DNA of 64,000 nucleotides from an uncultured Collinsella sp. (GTDB taxonomy: Bacteria; Actinomycetota; Coriobacteriia; Coriobacteriales; Coriobacteriaceae). The notes beneath the pieces were generated by a model. The model was given only the letters and a program-made list of their open reading frames with translations. It had not been told where the DNA came from and searched no databases. Of this stretch, positions 51,021 through 59,775 are shown one piece after another. The translations under genes and the position numbers were made by a program. The stretch covers positions 62,001 through 126,000 of the forward strand of contig CABQJV010000001.1 of the NCBI GenBank assembly GCA_902464565.1, written 5' to 3'. Every line of letters starts with the position of its first letter. The stretch's first letter is position 1.

Positions 51021-51875
51021 CTATTTCGATGCGCGCTCCGCCGCCTCGATCACGTGCTTGGCGAGAATCGCAGTGGTCACAGCGCCCACACCACCCGGCA
51101 CGGGAGTAATTGCGCCAACGATCGACTCCGCAGCGTCAAAATCGACGTCGCCGACCAGCTTGCCGGCGGCCTCATCCCAGTTGATGCCCACATCGATGAT
51201 CGTCTGGCCCTCGCGGACCGCATCCGCGCCAATCGTGCGCGCACGTCCAACCGCGGCAACAACAATGTCGGCAGAACGGCACTCGGCAGCCAAGTCGCGC
51301 GTATGCGTATGGCACGTCGTCACTGTGGCATTGCGAGCCGTAAGCATGGCGGCAACGGGACGGCCAATCACCAGCGATCGACCAACGACCGCGACCTTGG
51401 CCCCATCCAGCTCAACGCCGTAATGGTCCAGCAACGCCAGCACGGCCTCGGCCGTGCAAGGAGCAAAGCCCTCGCCTCGCCCCGAAAGCGTGGTAAGCAG
51501 CGAGGCCGGCGTCATGGAGTCAACGTCCTTGGCAGGATCGAGTGCCGCGGCAACTGCATCCTCGTCAAGTCCAGCGGGCAGCGGGCGGAACATCAAACAG
51601 CCATGAACAGCCGAATCGGTATTGATGTCCTCGATGGCCGTCAACAGCTCGTCCTGCGAAACATCGGCAGAAAGCAAAATGCGACGAGCTTCAATCCCCA
51701 CTTTTTCGCAGCGCTTGAGCGCACCGCGCTCGTAGGACAGGTCGTCCTCGCGTTCACCTACACGCACGATAGCCAACGTCGGAACAACGCCCCGCTCGCG
51801 CAGGGCTGCGCAGCGAGCAGCAAGCTCCTCAGTCAAAGCACGAGCAACGGGAGCACCCTTCAGCAGTTCAGCCAT
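51021..51875 (-). CDS. folD: FolD-like methylene-THF dehydrogenase, cyclohydrolase residues lost
   Basis: A 284-residue FolD homologue. NADP-domain motifs are intact: VVGRSLVIGRPVA, IDVGIN and TPVPGGVG. Against E. coli FolD, Tyr50 is kept (Tyr48), but catalytic Lys54 is Ala52 (SYERGALKRC) and Gln98 is Phe96 (HGCLMFRPLP); the KDVD Asp117 remains. In FolD, that lysine is needed for the cyclohydrolase step and less for dehydrogenation. The next gene upstream, 2 nt away, encodes the cyclohydrolase FchA. I therefore expect this FolD to be mainly a dehydrogenase between 5,10-methylene- and methenyl-THF. The ATG at 51875 has GAGAGGA upstream. Confidence 0.88.
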   Translation of the reverse strand: MAELLKGAPVARALTEELAARCAALRERGVVPTLAIVRVGEREDDLSYERGALKRCEKVGIEARRILLSADVSQDELLTAIEDINTDSAVHGCLMFRPLPAGLDEDAVAAALDPAKDVDSMTPASLLTTLSGRGEGFAPCTAEAVLALLDHYGVELDGAKVAVVGRSLVIGRPVAAMLTARNATVTTCHTHTRDLAAECRSADIVVAAVGRARTIGADAVREGQTIIDVGINWDEAAGKLVGDVDFDAAESIVGAITPVPGGVGAVTTAILAKHVIEAAERASK

Positions 51876-51877
51876 GG

Positions 51878-52510
51878 CTATCCTCTCTTCCTTGCAGCGT
51901 CGGAGGCGCGGCGCGCCAGCGCATCGGCGCGCGGCAACCATGTGTCGAGTAACTCATCACACGCCGTCTCGAGCTCCTCGGCACGAACGCGATCCTTCAT
52001 AGACGTGGTGTTCGCAAAGAGCGTCAAACTCGCGCCCTGCATAGCGGCACGGCAGAACACGGCGCCGCACGCCACATCGGACAGCAGTTGACGCGAACCC
52101 TTGTCGGCCATGTCCTCGAGCAGCGCCAGCGCACGCCCGCAGGCATCCATAATGCGATACGGCGGCATAGCGGCCACATGCAACGCATCCTGAATCGCGG
52201 TCGCTCGAGCCGGATCGTCACGCGGAATACCGTACGCCGCGGACACCTGGCCGTACGCACGAACGTCCTCGGCGACCAGACCCACAAGTTCCTGCGCCAA
52301 CTCATCCGCCTGGGCAAACGCGCGCGTCAGATCGTCTGCGCGATCGGCAAGCGCAGGGTTTGTCGCCCCATAGCGAGCAACCATCCCGCAAAGCGAGGCG
52401 CCCAGTGCACCTACAAAGGCGCTCGCGCTACCGCCGCCGGGAACCGGCTCGCGTGCGGCAAGCGCCTCGGCAAACTCTCGACATGTTTTATCCATCATCT
52501 CTTGGCTCAT
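51878..52510 (-). CDS. fchA: Methenyl-THF cyclohydrolase / cyclodeaminase (FchA/FTCD-C family)
   Basis: A 210-residue member of the formimidoyl-THF cyclodeaminase family. Signature PVPGGGSASAFVGALGASLCGMVA lies at the N terminus; the rest is an all-alpha bundle. Stand-alone members in acetogens and other anaerobes act as 5,10-methenyl-THF cyclohydrolase. It is the first gene of a two-gene operon with folD and probably replaces the cyclohydrolase activity that FolD seems to have lost. An AAGGTG site 7 nt upstream supports 52510. Confidence 0.85.
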   Translation of the reverse strand: MSQEMMDKTCREFAEALAAREPVPGGGSASAFVGALGASLCGMVARYGATNPALADRADDLTRAFAQADELAQELVGLVAEDVRAYGQVSAAYGIPRDDPARATAIQDALHVAAMPPYRIMDACGRALALLEDMADKGSRQLLSDVACGAVFCRAAMQGASLTLFANTTSMKDRVRAEELETACDELLDTWLPRADALARRASDAARKRG

Positions 52511-52970
52511 ACGCACGCACCTTCAAGTCATATACATCGGTCGGGTGGCAACCGCCGACCGACCGCATCAATCACATAATGGTGCTAAGTCTAGCCCATA
52601 AGTACATGAGCGTCAGCGCACCTGGCCATCGCGGATTTCTATGACGAACGATAGGCCTCGGCACCGCAAACATGGGACACATGGCCCACCTTTCGAGACT
52701 TCCGGACGTCAAAAACTGAGGCATATCTATAAACAAGGAACCTGTTGGGGCAACGCCCACGCACGCGCGCCCCATTAAATCAACGGGCACCTCACCCCGG
52801 GGAGGGCCGACAGCATCGGCCCTCCCCTCTTTTGCGACCGCACATATTGCCACTTGTCGGCGCAATTCCAGCCCCCAGAATGGGACACATGGCCCACCCT
52901 AGCGAGCCGTCCGCGCGTACAGTAAAGGCAGGTAATCCATGGGCGGTTACAGATCGAGGAGGACACGACC
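52511..52970. other. Intergenic region with duplicated GGGACACATGGCCC and an isolated terminator
   Basis: No gene is supportable. ATGGGACACATGGCCCACC occurs twice, at 52672-52690 and 52880-52898. A plus-strand terminator at 52801-52833 lies between them. A small plus-strand RNA ending there is possible. The promoter of the lipoprotein gene should lie in the last 130 bp. Confidence 0.45.
52801..52833 (+). terminator. Rho-independent terminator without an obvious upstream gene
   Basis: GGAGGGCCGA (52801-52810) pairs with TCGGCCCTCC (52816-52825), followed by CCTCTTTT. The stem closely resembles the terminator after the next gene (53637-53668). Confidence 0.8.
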
Positions 52971-53564
52971 ATGAAAAAGAAGGCCTTTGCGATTCTCACC
53001 CTCTGCATCAGTCTCTTTGCCGCGGTTGCCCTGGTGGGTTGTGGCGGAAACGGCGACGCTACCGGCAGTGGCGGTGACGGCGGCGCGGAAAAGCCAGCCG
53101 TGGATATGAGGACCGACTTCATTTGGTTTAAGGTCGAAGTCCCCGAGGGCGTCGAAATCACGGACGTCGCAGGCGATACCGCCGACAGGGCCCAGTTTAA
53201 GTTCACCGAGAGCGAGCATGCCAGCGACCGCTTCATCCCCGTCTTCGATCCTGACAAGAACGCCGATGAACTGTTTGACTACGAGGCAAAGTGGAAGGCC
53301 AACTCCGGATGGACCGAGAGCGATCCCGTTAAGTACAACGGCAAGACCTGGCGCAGCGCCTACTTTACGCACTCGGGCGGTGTGACGACCGAGTACTTCA
53401 CCGACGTTGACGGCGGCAGCGTGTACGTGCGCATCGACAATGTCGAGGAGCACAAGGACGCCGTCGAGACCATGATGAAGTCACTGGAGTTTGCCGACGA
53501 CATCGCCGAGGCCAAGACCGAGGCCATGGACGTTAAGCTCGACGATATCGAGATCAAGCGCTAA
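52971..53564 (+). CDS. Predicted lipoprotein, unknown function
   Basis: A 197-residue protein. The N terminus MKKKAFAILTLCISLFAAVALVGCGG is a typical lipoprotein signal with lipobox LVGC. A short Gly/Ser linker precedes a soluble domain of about 150 residues rich in Asp, Glu and aromatic residues, probably mostly beta. I see no known motif. GAGGA lies 8-12 nt before the ATG. It has its own terminator at 53637-53668 and is not clearly in an operon. Confidence 0.75.
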   Translation: MKKKAFAILTLCISLFAAVALVGCGGNGDATGSGGDGGAEKPAVDMRTDFIWFKVEVPEGVEITDVAGDTADRAQFKFTESEHASDRFIPVFDPDKNADELFDYEAKWKANSGWTESDPVKYNGKTWRSAYFTHSGGVTTEYFTDVDGGSVYVRIDNVEEHKDAVETMMKSLEFADDIAEAKTEAMDVKLDDIEIKR

Positions 53565-53636
53565 GCGACTGGCGAGCGCAACGGGAAACACGGACGCAGC
53601 GCAAACAAGCGACGGTATCCCAGCGCTTCGTACCCA

Positions 53637-53668
53637 GGGAGGGCCGGTAAACCGACCCTCCCTTTCTT
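53637..53668 (+). terminator. Terminator after the lipoprotein gene
   Basis: GGGAGGG...CGGT (53637-53648) pairs with ACCG...CCCTCCC (53651-53662) with one mismatch, followed by TTTCTTT. Confidence 0.88.
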
Positions 53669-53730
53669 TATGTCAACGCAGTATAGTGACTAAAACGAGC
53701 GCATAACCGCACCCTGCGAATGGAGGAGTT

Positions 53731-56214
53731 ATGACCGAACACCACGCCATCAGTCGCCGAGCGTTTACGTTGAGCCTAGGACTTGCGGCATTGTCGCCAT
53801 TTGCAAGCCTGCCCGAAACCGCGGGATTGGGCCTTCCCGTGCGCGCGGCATTTGCAGACGACGCTGTCACAGCGTCGGACAGCCTCGACAATTTCGTCAT
53901 TCGCCTTCGCCCCGCGGGCTATCTTCGCACCGCGAGCGTCAACCAAGACGGCAACGTTCGCGGCAACGTCTGCCATTTGTTTAACGACGGCACGTCCAGC
54001 AAGCTCATCCTTGAGAACGTAACGACCAAGAATGACGATACAAACTGGTATGCTATCCGCACCTTGCTCAATTTCGAAGAGCATAAAAAGACGGGCTACA
54101 GCATTTGGTCGGTCGACGACGACTCGGACAAAGATGGAAAGGTCATCCACGTATGGGGCGGCGAGTATGACAACAAGCCCAGCCGCGCTTTTGCGTTCGA
54201 GCGTCAATCAAACGGAACCTATATCATCCGAGACCGCACGGTCGAGAAAGAAACCGAGAAAAAAGACATTAAGTACCTGGCAATAGAATCGAACGGCAAA
54301 GACCAGGACAACAATAAGATCTGCCATAAGAGTAAGAGCATTCCGTGGGAGCTAGAACTTGTCGGTTACGACATGGGCAAGATCAATACCACAGTTAGAA
54401 GTATCGACTGGACCACGTATAGCAGCTACGTCGACGGACCATGCTGGATGAAATACGTCGACGACAACAAGTACCTCGACGAGCTGAGTATCCCGGGCAC
54501 GCATGATTCGGGCACCTGCAGCGTGGACAACGACACCGAGCCCCAATCCTCACAAGCAAAGTGCCAGCAGGATTACATCCCCACGCAGTTGCTCGAAGGC
54601 ATTCGCTATTTTGATATCCGACTCGGAAGGAACGACGAGAACGGCGACCCCGGTATCGACCATGGAAGATGCTACCTGCTCAAAAAAGACGGGGGCTTTA
54701 TGCATCTCTCCAATGTCATCGACTACTTCAAAACATTTTTGAACGAAAACCCATCAGAAGCGCTCATCATGCTTGCGTCACGAGGCAACGACGAGGCTAC
54801 CGACGAAAGCGTTACGACGGCTTTCGCCAAGGTTATGCACGATAATCCCGATCTGTTCTACACGTCGAGCCGAATCCCCACACTGAACGAGGTGCGCGGA
54901 AAGATCGTCCTGCTGCGTCGATTTGTACTCGCCGGCAACAGCGTAAGCGGCCACACGTGGGGCCTCGATCTCACCCAATGGGACGACAAAATCAAGGCGC
55001 ATTCCGGGCAGTCGATGTGCCTCGTCCAAGACGCGCGAGGCTTTGAGACTACGGGCAATGCGGGCGACAAAGAGCCCTATTGCACCAAGGTATACGCCCA
55101 GGACCATTTTGAATGCACCGGAACCGACAAGACTAGCTGGGTCGATATGGCGCTGCGAGAGACGACCAATCTCACGCGCAACAAGGTGGACGTCGAGGAC
55201 AATGATGGCGCCAAGGTGCAAGTCCTGGAACGCTGCTGGTCTATCAACTACACCAGTTGCACGAATTACAAACAAGGAAGCAATCCTTTTACCGCGTCGC
55301 GAGTGGTCAACGAGCATCTGTACAAGAGCCAGTACATCAATCCCAGCGGCAGCGATAAAACAAAGTCAGATTGCCTCAAGCACGTTGGCATTATCGCGTC
55401 CGACTTTGTCGATTCGGCACTGGCCCGGAGCATCTACCAACGCAATTACGACGCGAAGCACAAGCCAACAGTTTCATGCTGCCTCCCGGACCGCATGCAC
55501 ATGACGTATGGAGACTCGCTGAGCGATGCCTCGCTCCAAGATGGCAAGACCGTTGGCGAGGGCCATTTCCGCCTTGTCGACAGCAGCAACGTACTCAACG
55601 TGGCGGCTTCGGGCCATGCGTTTGCCATCGAATATGTGGATGTCGATGCCCTGGGCAACGAGACCGCTACGGAGTTGCGGGGATCCGTGCCCATCGATAT
55701 CAATCCGCGCGTGCTGACGCCCCATTTTGAGGGACTTGAAGGCCTTAAGGCCGGCGAGGATGTGCGCGCCAAGGTCACGGCGCCGCTCGACGGCAAGCTC
55801 GAAACCGATGCCTGTACGGCCCAGCTCGAATTTGTGCACGACGCGAACGGCGCTCCGGGCGCGGCAATGGCCGAGGGCGAAACATTTGCCGCAGGAACGT
55901 ACTGGGTGCGCGTGAACGGTCTCTTGGGCGACGCGGCGCAGAACTACACGCTCGCCAGCGACGGAGCCGCAAGCTTTACCGTAGCGGCCTCGGGCAGTGC
56001 AGGCGCCGCCGGCGCCGGCACTGGCGCCAACGCGGGCAGCGCCGACAAGAACGGCAAGGGCAACAAGGGCAAGGGCTCGGGCGGAAAACTCGCCGACACA
56101 GGCGACGGCTCTGGCATCGCCGCCGGGCTCGCCGCTGCCGCCGTGGCGACGACGGTCGCCGGCACGGCAATGCTTGTTAACGACCGCGAAAGCACTAAGG
56201 ACGCTAGCGAATAG
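53731..56214 (+). CDS. Tat-exported PI-PLC-like surface enzyme with LADTG anchor
   Basis: An 827-residue cell-surface protein. The N-terminal ISRRAFTLSLGLAAL is a twin-arginine signal. Residues about 50-210 look like a ricin-type beta-trefoil domain. A phosphatidylinositol-specific phospholipase C X domain follows: IPGTHDSGT (His258), EGIRYFDIRLGR and DHGRCYL (His311), the two catalytic His positions and the Arg of bacterial PI-PLC. After the barrel come beta-rich modules and a Gly/Ala/Lys linker. The C terminus has LADTGDG, a hydrophobic helix and a charged end: an LAxTG sorting signal, the kind used by class E sortases. It may cleave PI or GPI-linked host molecules. The gene has a close upstream GGAGG. 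Confidence 0.83.
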   Translation: MTEHHAISRRAFTLSLGLAALSPFASLPETAGLGLPVRAAFADDAVTASDSLDNFVIRLRPAGYLRTASVNQDGNVRGNVCHLFNDGTSSKLILENVTTKNDDTNWYAIRTLLNFEEHKKTGYSIWSVDDDSDKDGKVIHVWGGEYDNKPSRAFAFERQSNGTYIIRDRTVEKETEKKDIKYLAIESNGKDQDNNKICHKSKSIPWELELVGYDMGKINTTVRSIDWTTYSSYVDGPCWMKYVDDNKYLDELSIPGTHDSGTCSVDNDTEPQSSQAKCQQDYIPTQLLEGIRYFDIRLGRNDENGDPGIDHGRCYLLKKDGGFMHLSNVIDYFKTFLNENPSEALIMLASRGNDEATDESVTTAFAKVMHDNPDLFYTSSRIPTLNEVRGKIVLLRRFVLAGNSVSGHTWGLDLTQWDDKIKAHSGQSMCLVQDARGFETTGNAGDKEPYCTKVYAQDHFECTGTDKTSWVDMALRETTNLTRNKVDVEDNDGAKVQVLERCWSINYTSCTNYKQGSNPFTASRVVNEHLYKSQYINPSGSDKTKSDCLKHVGIIASDFVDSALARSIYQRNYDAKHKPTVSCCLPDRMHMTYGDSLSDASLQDGKTVGEGHFRLVDSSNVLNVAASGHAFAIEYVDVDALGNETATELRGSVPIDINPRVLTPHFEGLEGLKAGEDVRAKVTAPLDGKLETDACTAQLEFVHDANGAPGAAMAEGETFAAGTYWVRVNGLLGDAAQNYTLASDGAASFTVAASGSAGAAGAGTGANAGSADKNGKGNKGKGSGGKLADTGDGSGIAAGLAAAAVATTVAGTAMLVNDRESTKDASE

Positions 56215-56249
56215 GCCAACCGGCACTTTCGGACGCATCGACTCGATGA

Positions 56250-56284
56250 GGGGCGCAGAGCACCGTTCTGCGCCCCCAATTTTT
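56250..56284 (+). terminator. Terminator of the PI-PLC-like gene
   Basis: GGGGCGCAGA (56250-56259) pairs with TCTGCGCCCC (56267-56276), followed by CAATTTTT. Confidence 0.85.
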
Positions 56285-56309
56285 ACCTTGGCCCGAACGC
56301 CGCCATAAG

Positions 56310-56579
56310 CTACATCACCATGTTCAGCGCGTTCACAAATTCCTGGGCCTTCGCACGGCTACTCAGGCTAAAGACACAGGCAGTCAACAACCTGTTGCGC
56401 AGAAAAACGTCGCGGCCCTTGATCCTGCTGACTCCCGTGATGTCCTTAAGGTAGACAATCTCGATATGCTTGCCGCCGAAAGTACCATTCTTGAGCACCT
56501 CGATACGGTTAGGCTAGATCTTGACGTCTTTAAACATGCCCGAACCTTTGTCCTGGAACAACAAGGTGCTGTTGTCCAT
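56310..56579 (-). pseudogene. PH-like small protein interrupted by an in-frame TAG
   Basis: From an ATG at 56579 (GGGAG 8 nt upstream) the frame reads MDNSTLLFQDKGSGMFKDVK-I, then TAG at 56516-56514, then continues in the same frame as PNRIEVLKNGTFGGKHIEI...KGRDVFLRNRLL...AQEFVNALNMVM to the stop at 56310. The two halves together make an 89-codon protein of the kind of small bacterial PH-like domains (beta strands ending in an EFVNAL helix). The single amber codon is the only break. Either the gene is recently dead, it is read through, or only the downstream 62 residues are made. Confidence 0.7.
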
Positions 56580-56747
56580 GCGTGTCACTCCCATGGGGTT
56601 CGCTAAAACTGCCTCTATGGTCACATTTTAGTCACCGCAAGGCTCCCATGCGAAGGTGCCAGACAGCAAAGCAATTCGTGTCCGCGCGAGGCTTTAAACT
56701 AAATGCGATAAAGATGCATTCCACAAGAGGAAAGTGGGGCGACAGTG

Positions 56748-57797
56748 ATGGGCGAACTGGTAAACCGTGGAGAATCGGCAATCGTGCCCGAAGGTTTTTA
56801 CAAGCAGGTCTCCTCGATTCTCAACGCCGCTCGCGACAAGGCCTATACCGCCGTTAACTTTGCGATGGTTGAGGCATATTGGGAGATCGGCAAGAGTATT
56901 GTTGATGAACAGGGCGGAGAGGGGCGCGCAGCATATGGAGAGGCATTGATTGCAGGCCTCTCCAGAAGGCTTACCGCGGATTTCGGAAGAGGCTTTGGCA
57001 TCGCAAACCTTCGCAATATGCGTCAGTTCTTTCTTGCGTTTCCAATTCGCGACGCACTGCGTAGCGAATTGAGCTGGACTCATTACCGCAGGTTGATGCG
57101 CATTTCCGACCCTGACGCTCGCACCTGGTACATGAACGAATGCGCCGATTCTCGTTGGAGCACGCGTCAGCTCGAACGCCAGATCAATACCATGTTCCGC
57201 GAGCGCCTACTTGCCAGCAAGGACAAGGAGGCCGTCACCCAGGAAATCCAAAAGAGCGCCCCGGCTCGTCGCCCCGAGGATATCATCCGCGACCCATATG
57301 TACTGGAGTTTTTAGGTTTCTCGGACGATACTGCGTTTCGCGAGAGCGATCTAGAGCAGGCGCTCATCACGCATCTTCAGAAGTTCCTGCTGGAGCTTGG
57401 CCGTGGTTTCGCTTTCGAGGCGCGCCAAAAGCGCATCACCTTTGATGGACGCCATTTCTATATTGACCTTGTGTTTTACAACTATCTGATGCGCTGCTTC
57501 GTGCTCATCGACCTTAAGACCGATGACCTTACGCATCAGGACCTAGGCCAGATGCAAATGTATGTGAACTACTACACGCGCGAACTCATAAACGAAGGCG
57601 ACAATCCGCCCATAGGCATCGTGCTCTGCGCGGACAAAAGCGATTCGATCGTCGAGTACACGCTGCCCGAAGACAACGACCAAGTGTTTGCCGCCAAATA
57701 CCTGCCGTATCTTCCAAGCAAGGAAGAGCTGGCGCGCGAGCTGAGTGCCGAGTACCGCGCCATCAATGAAGCGTCTAATGGCGAAGCGCAAGGGTAG
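56748..57797 (+). CDS. YhcG/DUF1016-family PD-(D/E)XK nuclease
   Basis: A 349-residue protein with the two YhcG domains. The N-terminal DUF1016 helical domain contains AYWEIGKSIVDEQ, LSRRLTADFGRGFGIANLRNMRQF and SWTHYRRLMRI. The C-terminal nuclease domain has LEQALITHLQKFLLELG, then FEARQKRITFDGRHFYIDLVFYN and CFVLIDLK: the E-D-xLK layout of the PD-(D/E)XK fold. It is intact. Members are found near restriction and other defence genes, but no methylase or partner is here. The start is ATG 56748 (a GTG three bases earlier is possible). GC is slightly lower than the surroundings. Confidence 0.88.
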   Translation: MGELVNRGESAIVPEGFYKQVSSILNAARDKAYTAVNFAMVEAYWEIGKSIVDEQGGEGRAAYGEALIAGLSRRLTADFGRGFGIANLRNMRQFFLAFPIRDALRSELSWTHYRRLMRISDPDARTWYMNECADSRWSTRQLERQINTMFRERLLASKDKEAVTQEIQKSAPARRPEDIIRDPYVLEFLGFSDDTAFRESDLEQALITHLQKFLLELGRGFAFEARQKRITFDGRHFYIDLVFYNYLMRCFVLIDLKTDDLTHQDLGQMQMYVNYYTRELINEGDNPPIGIVLCADKSDSIVEYTLPEDNDQVFAAKYLPYLPSKEELARELSAEYRAINEASNGEAQG

Positions 57798-58219
57798 CAG
57801 CACGTTGCGGCCGAAGCCACCGCAGCCGTCGCAGGCGCACTCGCGGTTGCGACGCACGCTACGAAACAATACCGGTCATGGACGCCGGCAACGACATTCT
57901 AGCCGTGGCTGGCGAGCATGACCTGACAGGCAAAGACGCGGCCTTCGTCTGATGTGGGTCCATTGGCTGTCACAGAAAAGGGCCGGTTGCAGCCGGCCCT
58001 AGACGATAATACCTGCGTTGCCCGCGTCTCCGAAGTTTAAGCGCTGAGGAGCGGGTTCCGCGGCACAACCTGATTTTACCCAGTGAGGCAGCTCTTTTGC
58101 AGCCGCTCCACTGTTTATTTACATCTGGCACCCTCAAACAATCAGACAGCAGCCCGCACTCCTGAGAGCCGCCCCGCACCCCCGGCCATCACGTTACGGC
58201 AACAACCGGCGCTACTCCC
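57798..58219. other. Intergenic region, possible gene remnant
   Basis: An open stretch ending at 57952 could encode ...YETIPVMDAGNDILAVAG...GKDAAFV, with ATG at 57878; it has no ribosome site and may be a gene remnant. A hairpin AGGGCCGG/CCGGCCCT lies at 57979-57999. I see no RNA gene. Confidence 0.3.
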
Positions 58220-59557
58220 CTACTTCCCAAAGATCGCAGCGAACAAGCCCTTGCGTTTGGGCTTTTCCTCTCGGTAAGAACCCTCGACGGCGGCTGCCAC
58301 CTGACGCGGCTGCTCGCCGTCTCCACGGCGCACAATCTGATAGAGGAACGGCGATTTAACGTATTTGACCTCGACGGGCGTGGCGTGCACAGTGCTTTCA
58401 CTGGACAGATGCAGGCTCGGGTTGAGCGGCGCCACGATATGCGTCTCGCGCTTGTCACTAAACACCACCGCGGCCGCGCGACCCGTCTGGCCGTTCACGG
58501 CGATGCGCACCTGCTCGCCATCGCGGCCATCCGTCGCCGGACGGTCGACAAAGTACACCGGCACCATCACCAAACCGTCCTTGTGTTTGCGAGCCTTGCG
58601 CGCCCAGGTGCGGATGCTCTTTTTATTGAGCCCCAGTACAGCCTCGGCGTCGTTGCCCGCAATGTCGAGCGCCAACTTATCAATGACCACCTGGTCCTTG
58701 GTAGACGCATCGACGGAGACGACGCGGAAGTCACCCTCCTGCATGGCAGGATCGAACGGGCCGACCTTGGCAAAGTCCCATGGCTCCAAAATGCCCATGA
58801 GGCGAACGTCCAGGTAGTTTGCCCTGGGATATGCCCAGTCGAGCACCTCGTAGTACACCAAGGCCTCCTTGCTCAGGCCCTTGCCCGGGAAGCTCGCCAT
58901 CATGCGCAGGTCCGCCAGCGCCATGGGGAAGTAGAAGAGCATCATGTCGTTTTGGATCGCATCTTCTACATCGTGCCCGGCAAAGGCGTCGGGATACTGA
59001 CGCACCAGCTGCAGCGCGTTGGCACGTGCCTGCTGCGGCGAGATTTCGCAAGGAATACCCTGCTCAGGCACATACTCCGCACCTACGCCCATGGTCAGGC
59101 GCTTGCTAAACGTCCCCGGCTTGAGCAGGTCGGCAATGCCGATCTTGTTGCCGCAGGACGGGCACTCAAACACGCGCTGGGTCGACTCGCCCTCAAAGGA
59201 CGCACCACAGAAGGGGCAAGGAATGCTCACCTGCGTGGCCTCTTGGAACTCCTGCGCCGTGCCGCGATCCTCCCACAGCAGATGTTCCAGAACTGACTGA
59301 TTGCGCCAGTGCGAATTGAAGAAATACCAGTCCGGGTCCTCCGGGCGCTCGAGTTGCGACACATGCGTGAGCTTGAGCAGTCCATCCACCACCGTTAGCG
59401 GCGTATGGCGAATGCCCAGGGCGCTCTTGGGCTCCCCCGCATCAGCCTGCCACGGAACGACCGTGCCGCAATAGGCGCACTCAAAGCTGCGCTTAGCCTG
59501 GTGCGAGTACATAGGGCCGCCGCAGTTTTGACATTTAATGGCAAACATCTCGTCCAT
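58220..59557 (-). CDS. Zinc-ribbon protein, unknown function
   Basis: A 445-residue protein. Two zinc ribbons are visible: KCQNCGGP...CAYCG (residues 8-32) and PCPFCGAS...CPSCGNK (about 112-140). The remaining 300 residues form a mixed alpha/beta region ending in a short Lys/Arg-rich tail with hydrophobic end (PKRKGLFAAIFGK). The zinc ribbons are of the kind found in primosomal or membrane-linked TFIIB/TPM-like proteins of Firmicutes and Actinobacteria. I see no catalytic motif. The start at 59557 has AAAGGAGG upstream. The gene is divergent from the CDF transporter. Confidence 0.6.
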   Translation of the reverse strand: MDEMFAIKCQNCGGPMYSHQAKRSFECAYCGTVVPWQADAGEPKSALGIRHTPLTVVDGLLKLTHVSQLERPEDPDWYFFNSHWRNQSVLEHLLWEDRGTAQEFQEATQVSIPCPFCGASFEGESTQRVFECPSCGNKIGIADLLKPGTFSKRLTMGVGAEYVPEQGIPCEISPQQARANALQLVRQYPDAFAGHDVEDAIQNDMMLFYFPMALADLRMMASFPGKGLSKEALVYYEVLDWAYPRANYLDVRLMGILEPWDFAKVGPFDPAMQEGDFRVVSVDASTKDQVVIDKLALDIAGNDAEAVLGLNKKSIRTWARKARKHKDGLVMVPVYFVDRPATDGRDGEQVRIAVNGQTGRAAAVVFSDKRETHIVAPLNPSLHLSSESTVHATPVEVKYVKSPFLYQIVRRGDGEQPRQVAAAVEGSYREEKPKRKGLFAAIFGK

Positions 59558-59775
59558 GGAAACGTCCTCCTTTGCACAGGGGCTGTCGACATTAAGTATG
59601 TCGAGCAAGCAGGCACATGCCCATACCCATGTGGCCCAAATTGGACCACCCAGGCAGACGAGAAGGCTCGCTCGTTAGCACCGGCAGACTATTGCTGCAT
59701 TTTCTGAGCATCGGTGCACGGCGCCCCCGCGCGAGCTACACTATCCCCTTAAACATGATTGTGAGGACGACCGCT

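Noticed and set aside
57878..57952. 24-codon ORF MDAGNDILAVAG...
   Set aside because: It has no ribosome site and no family; it may be the tail of a lost gene but cannot be supported as a CDS.
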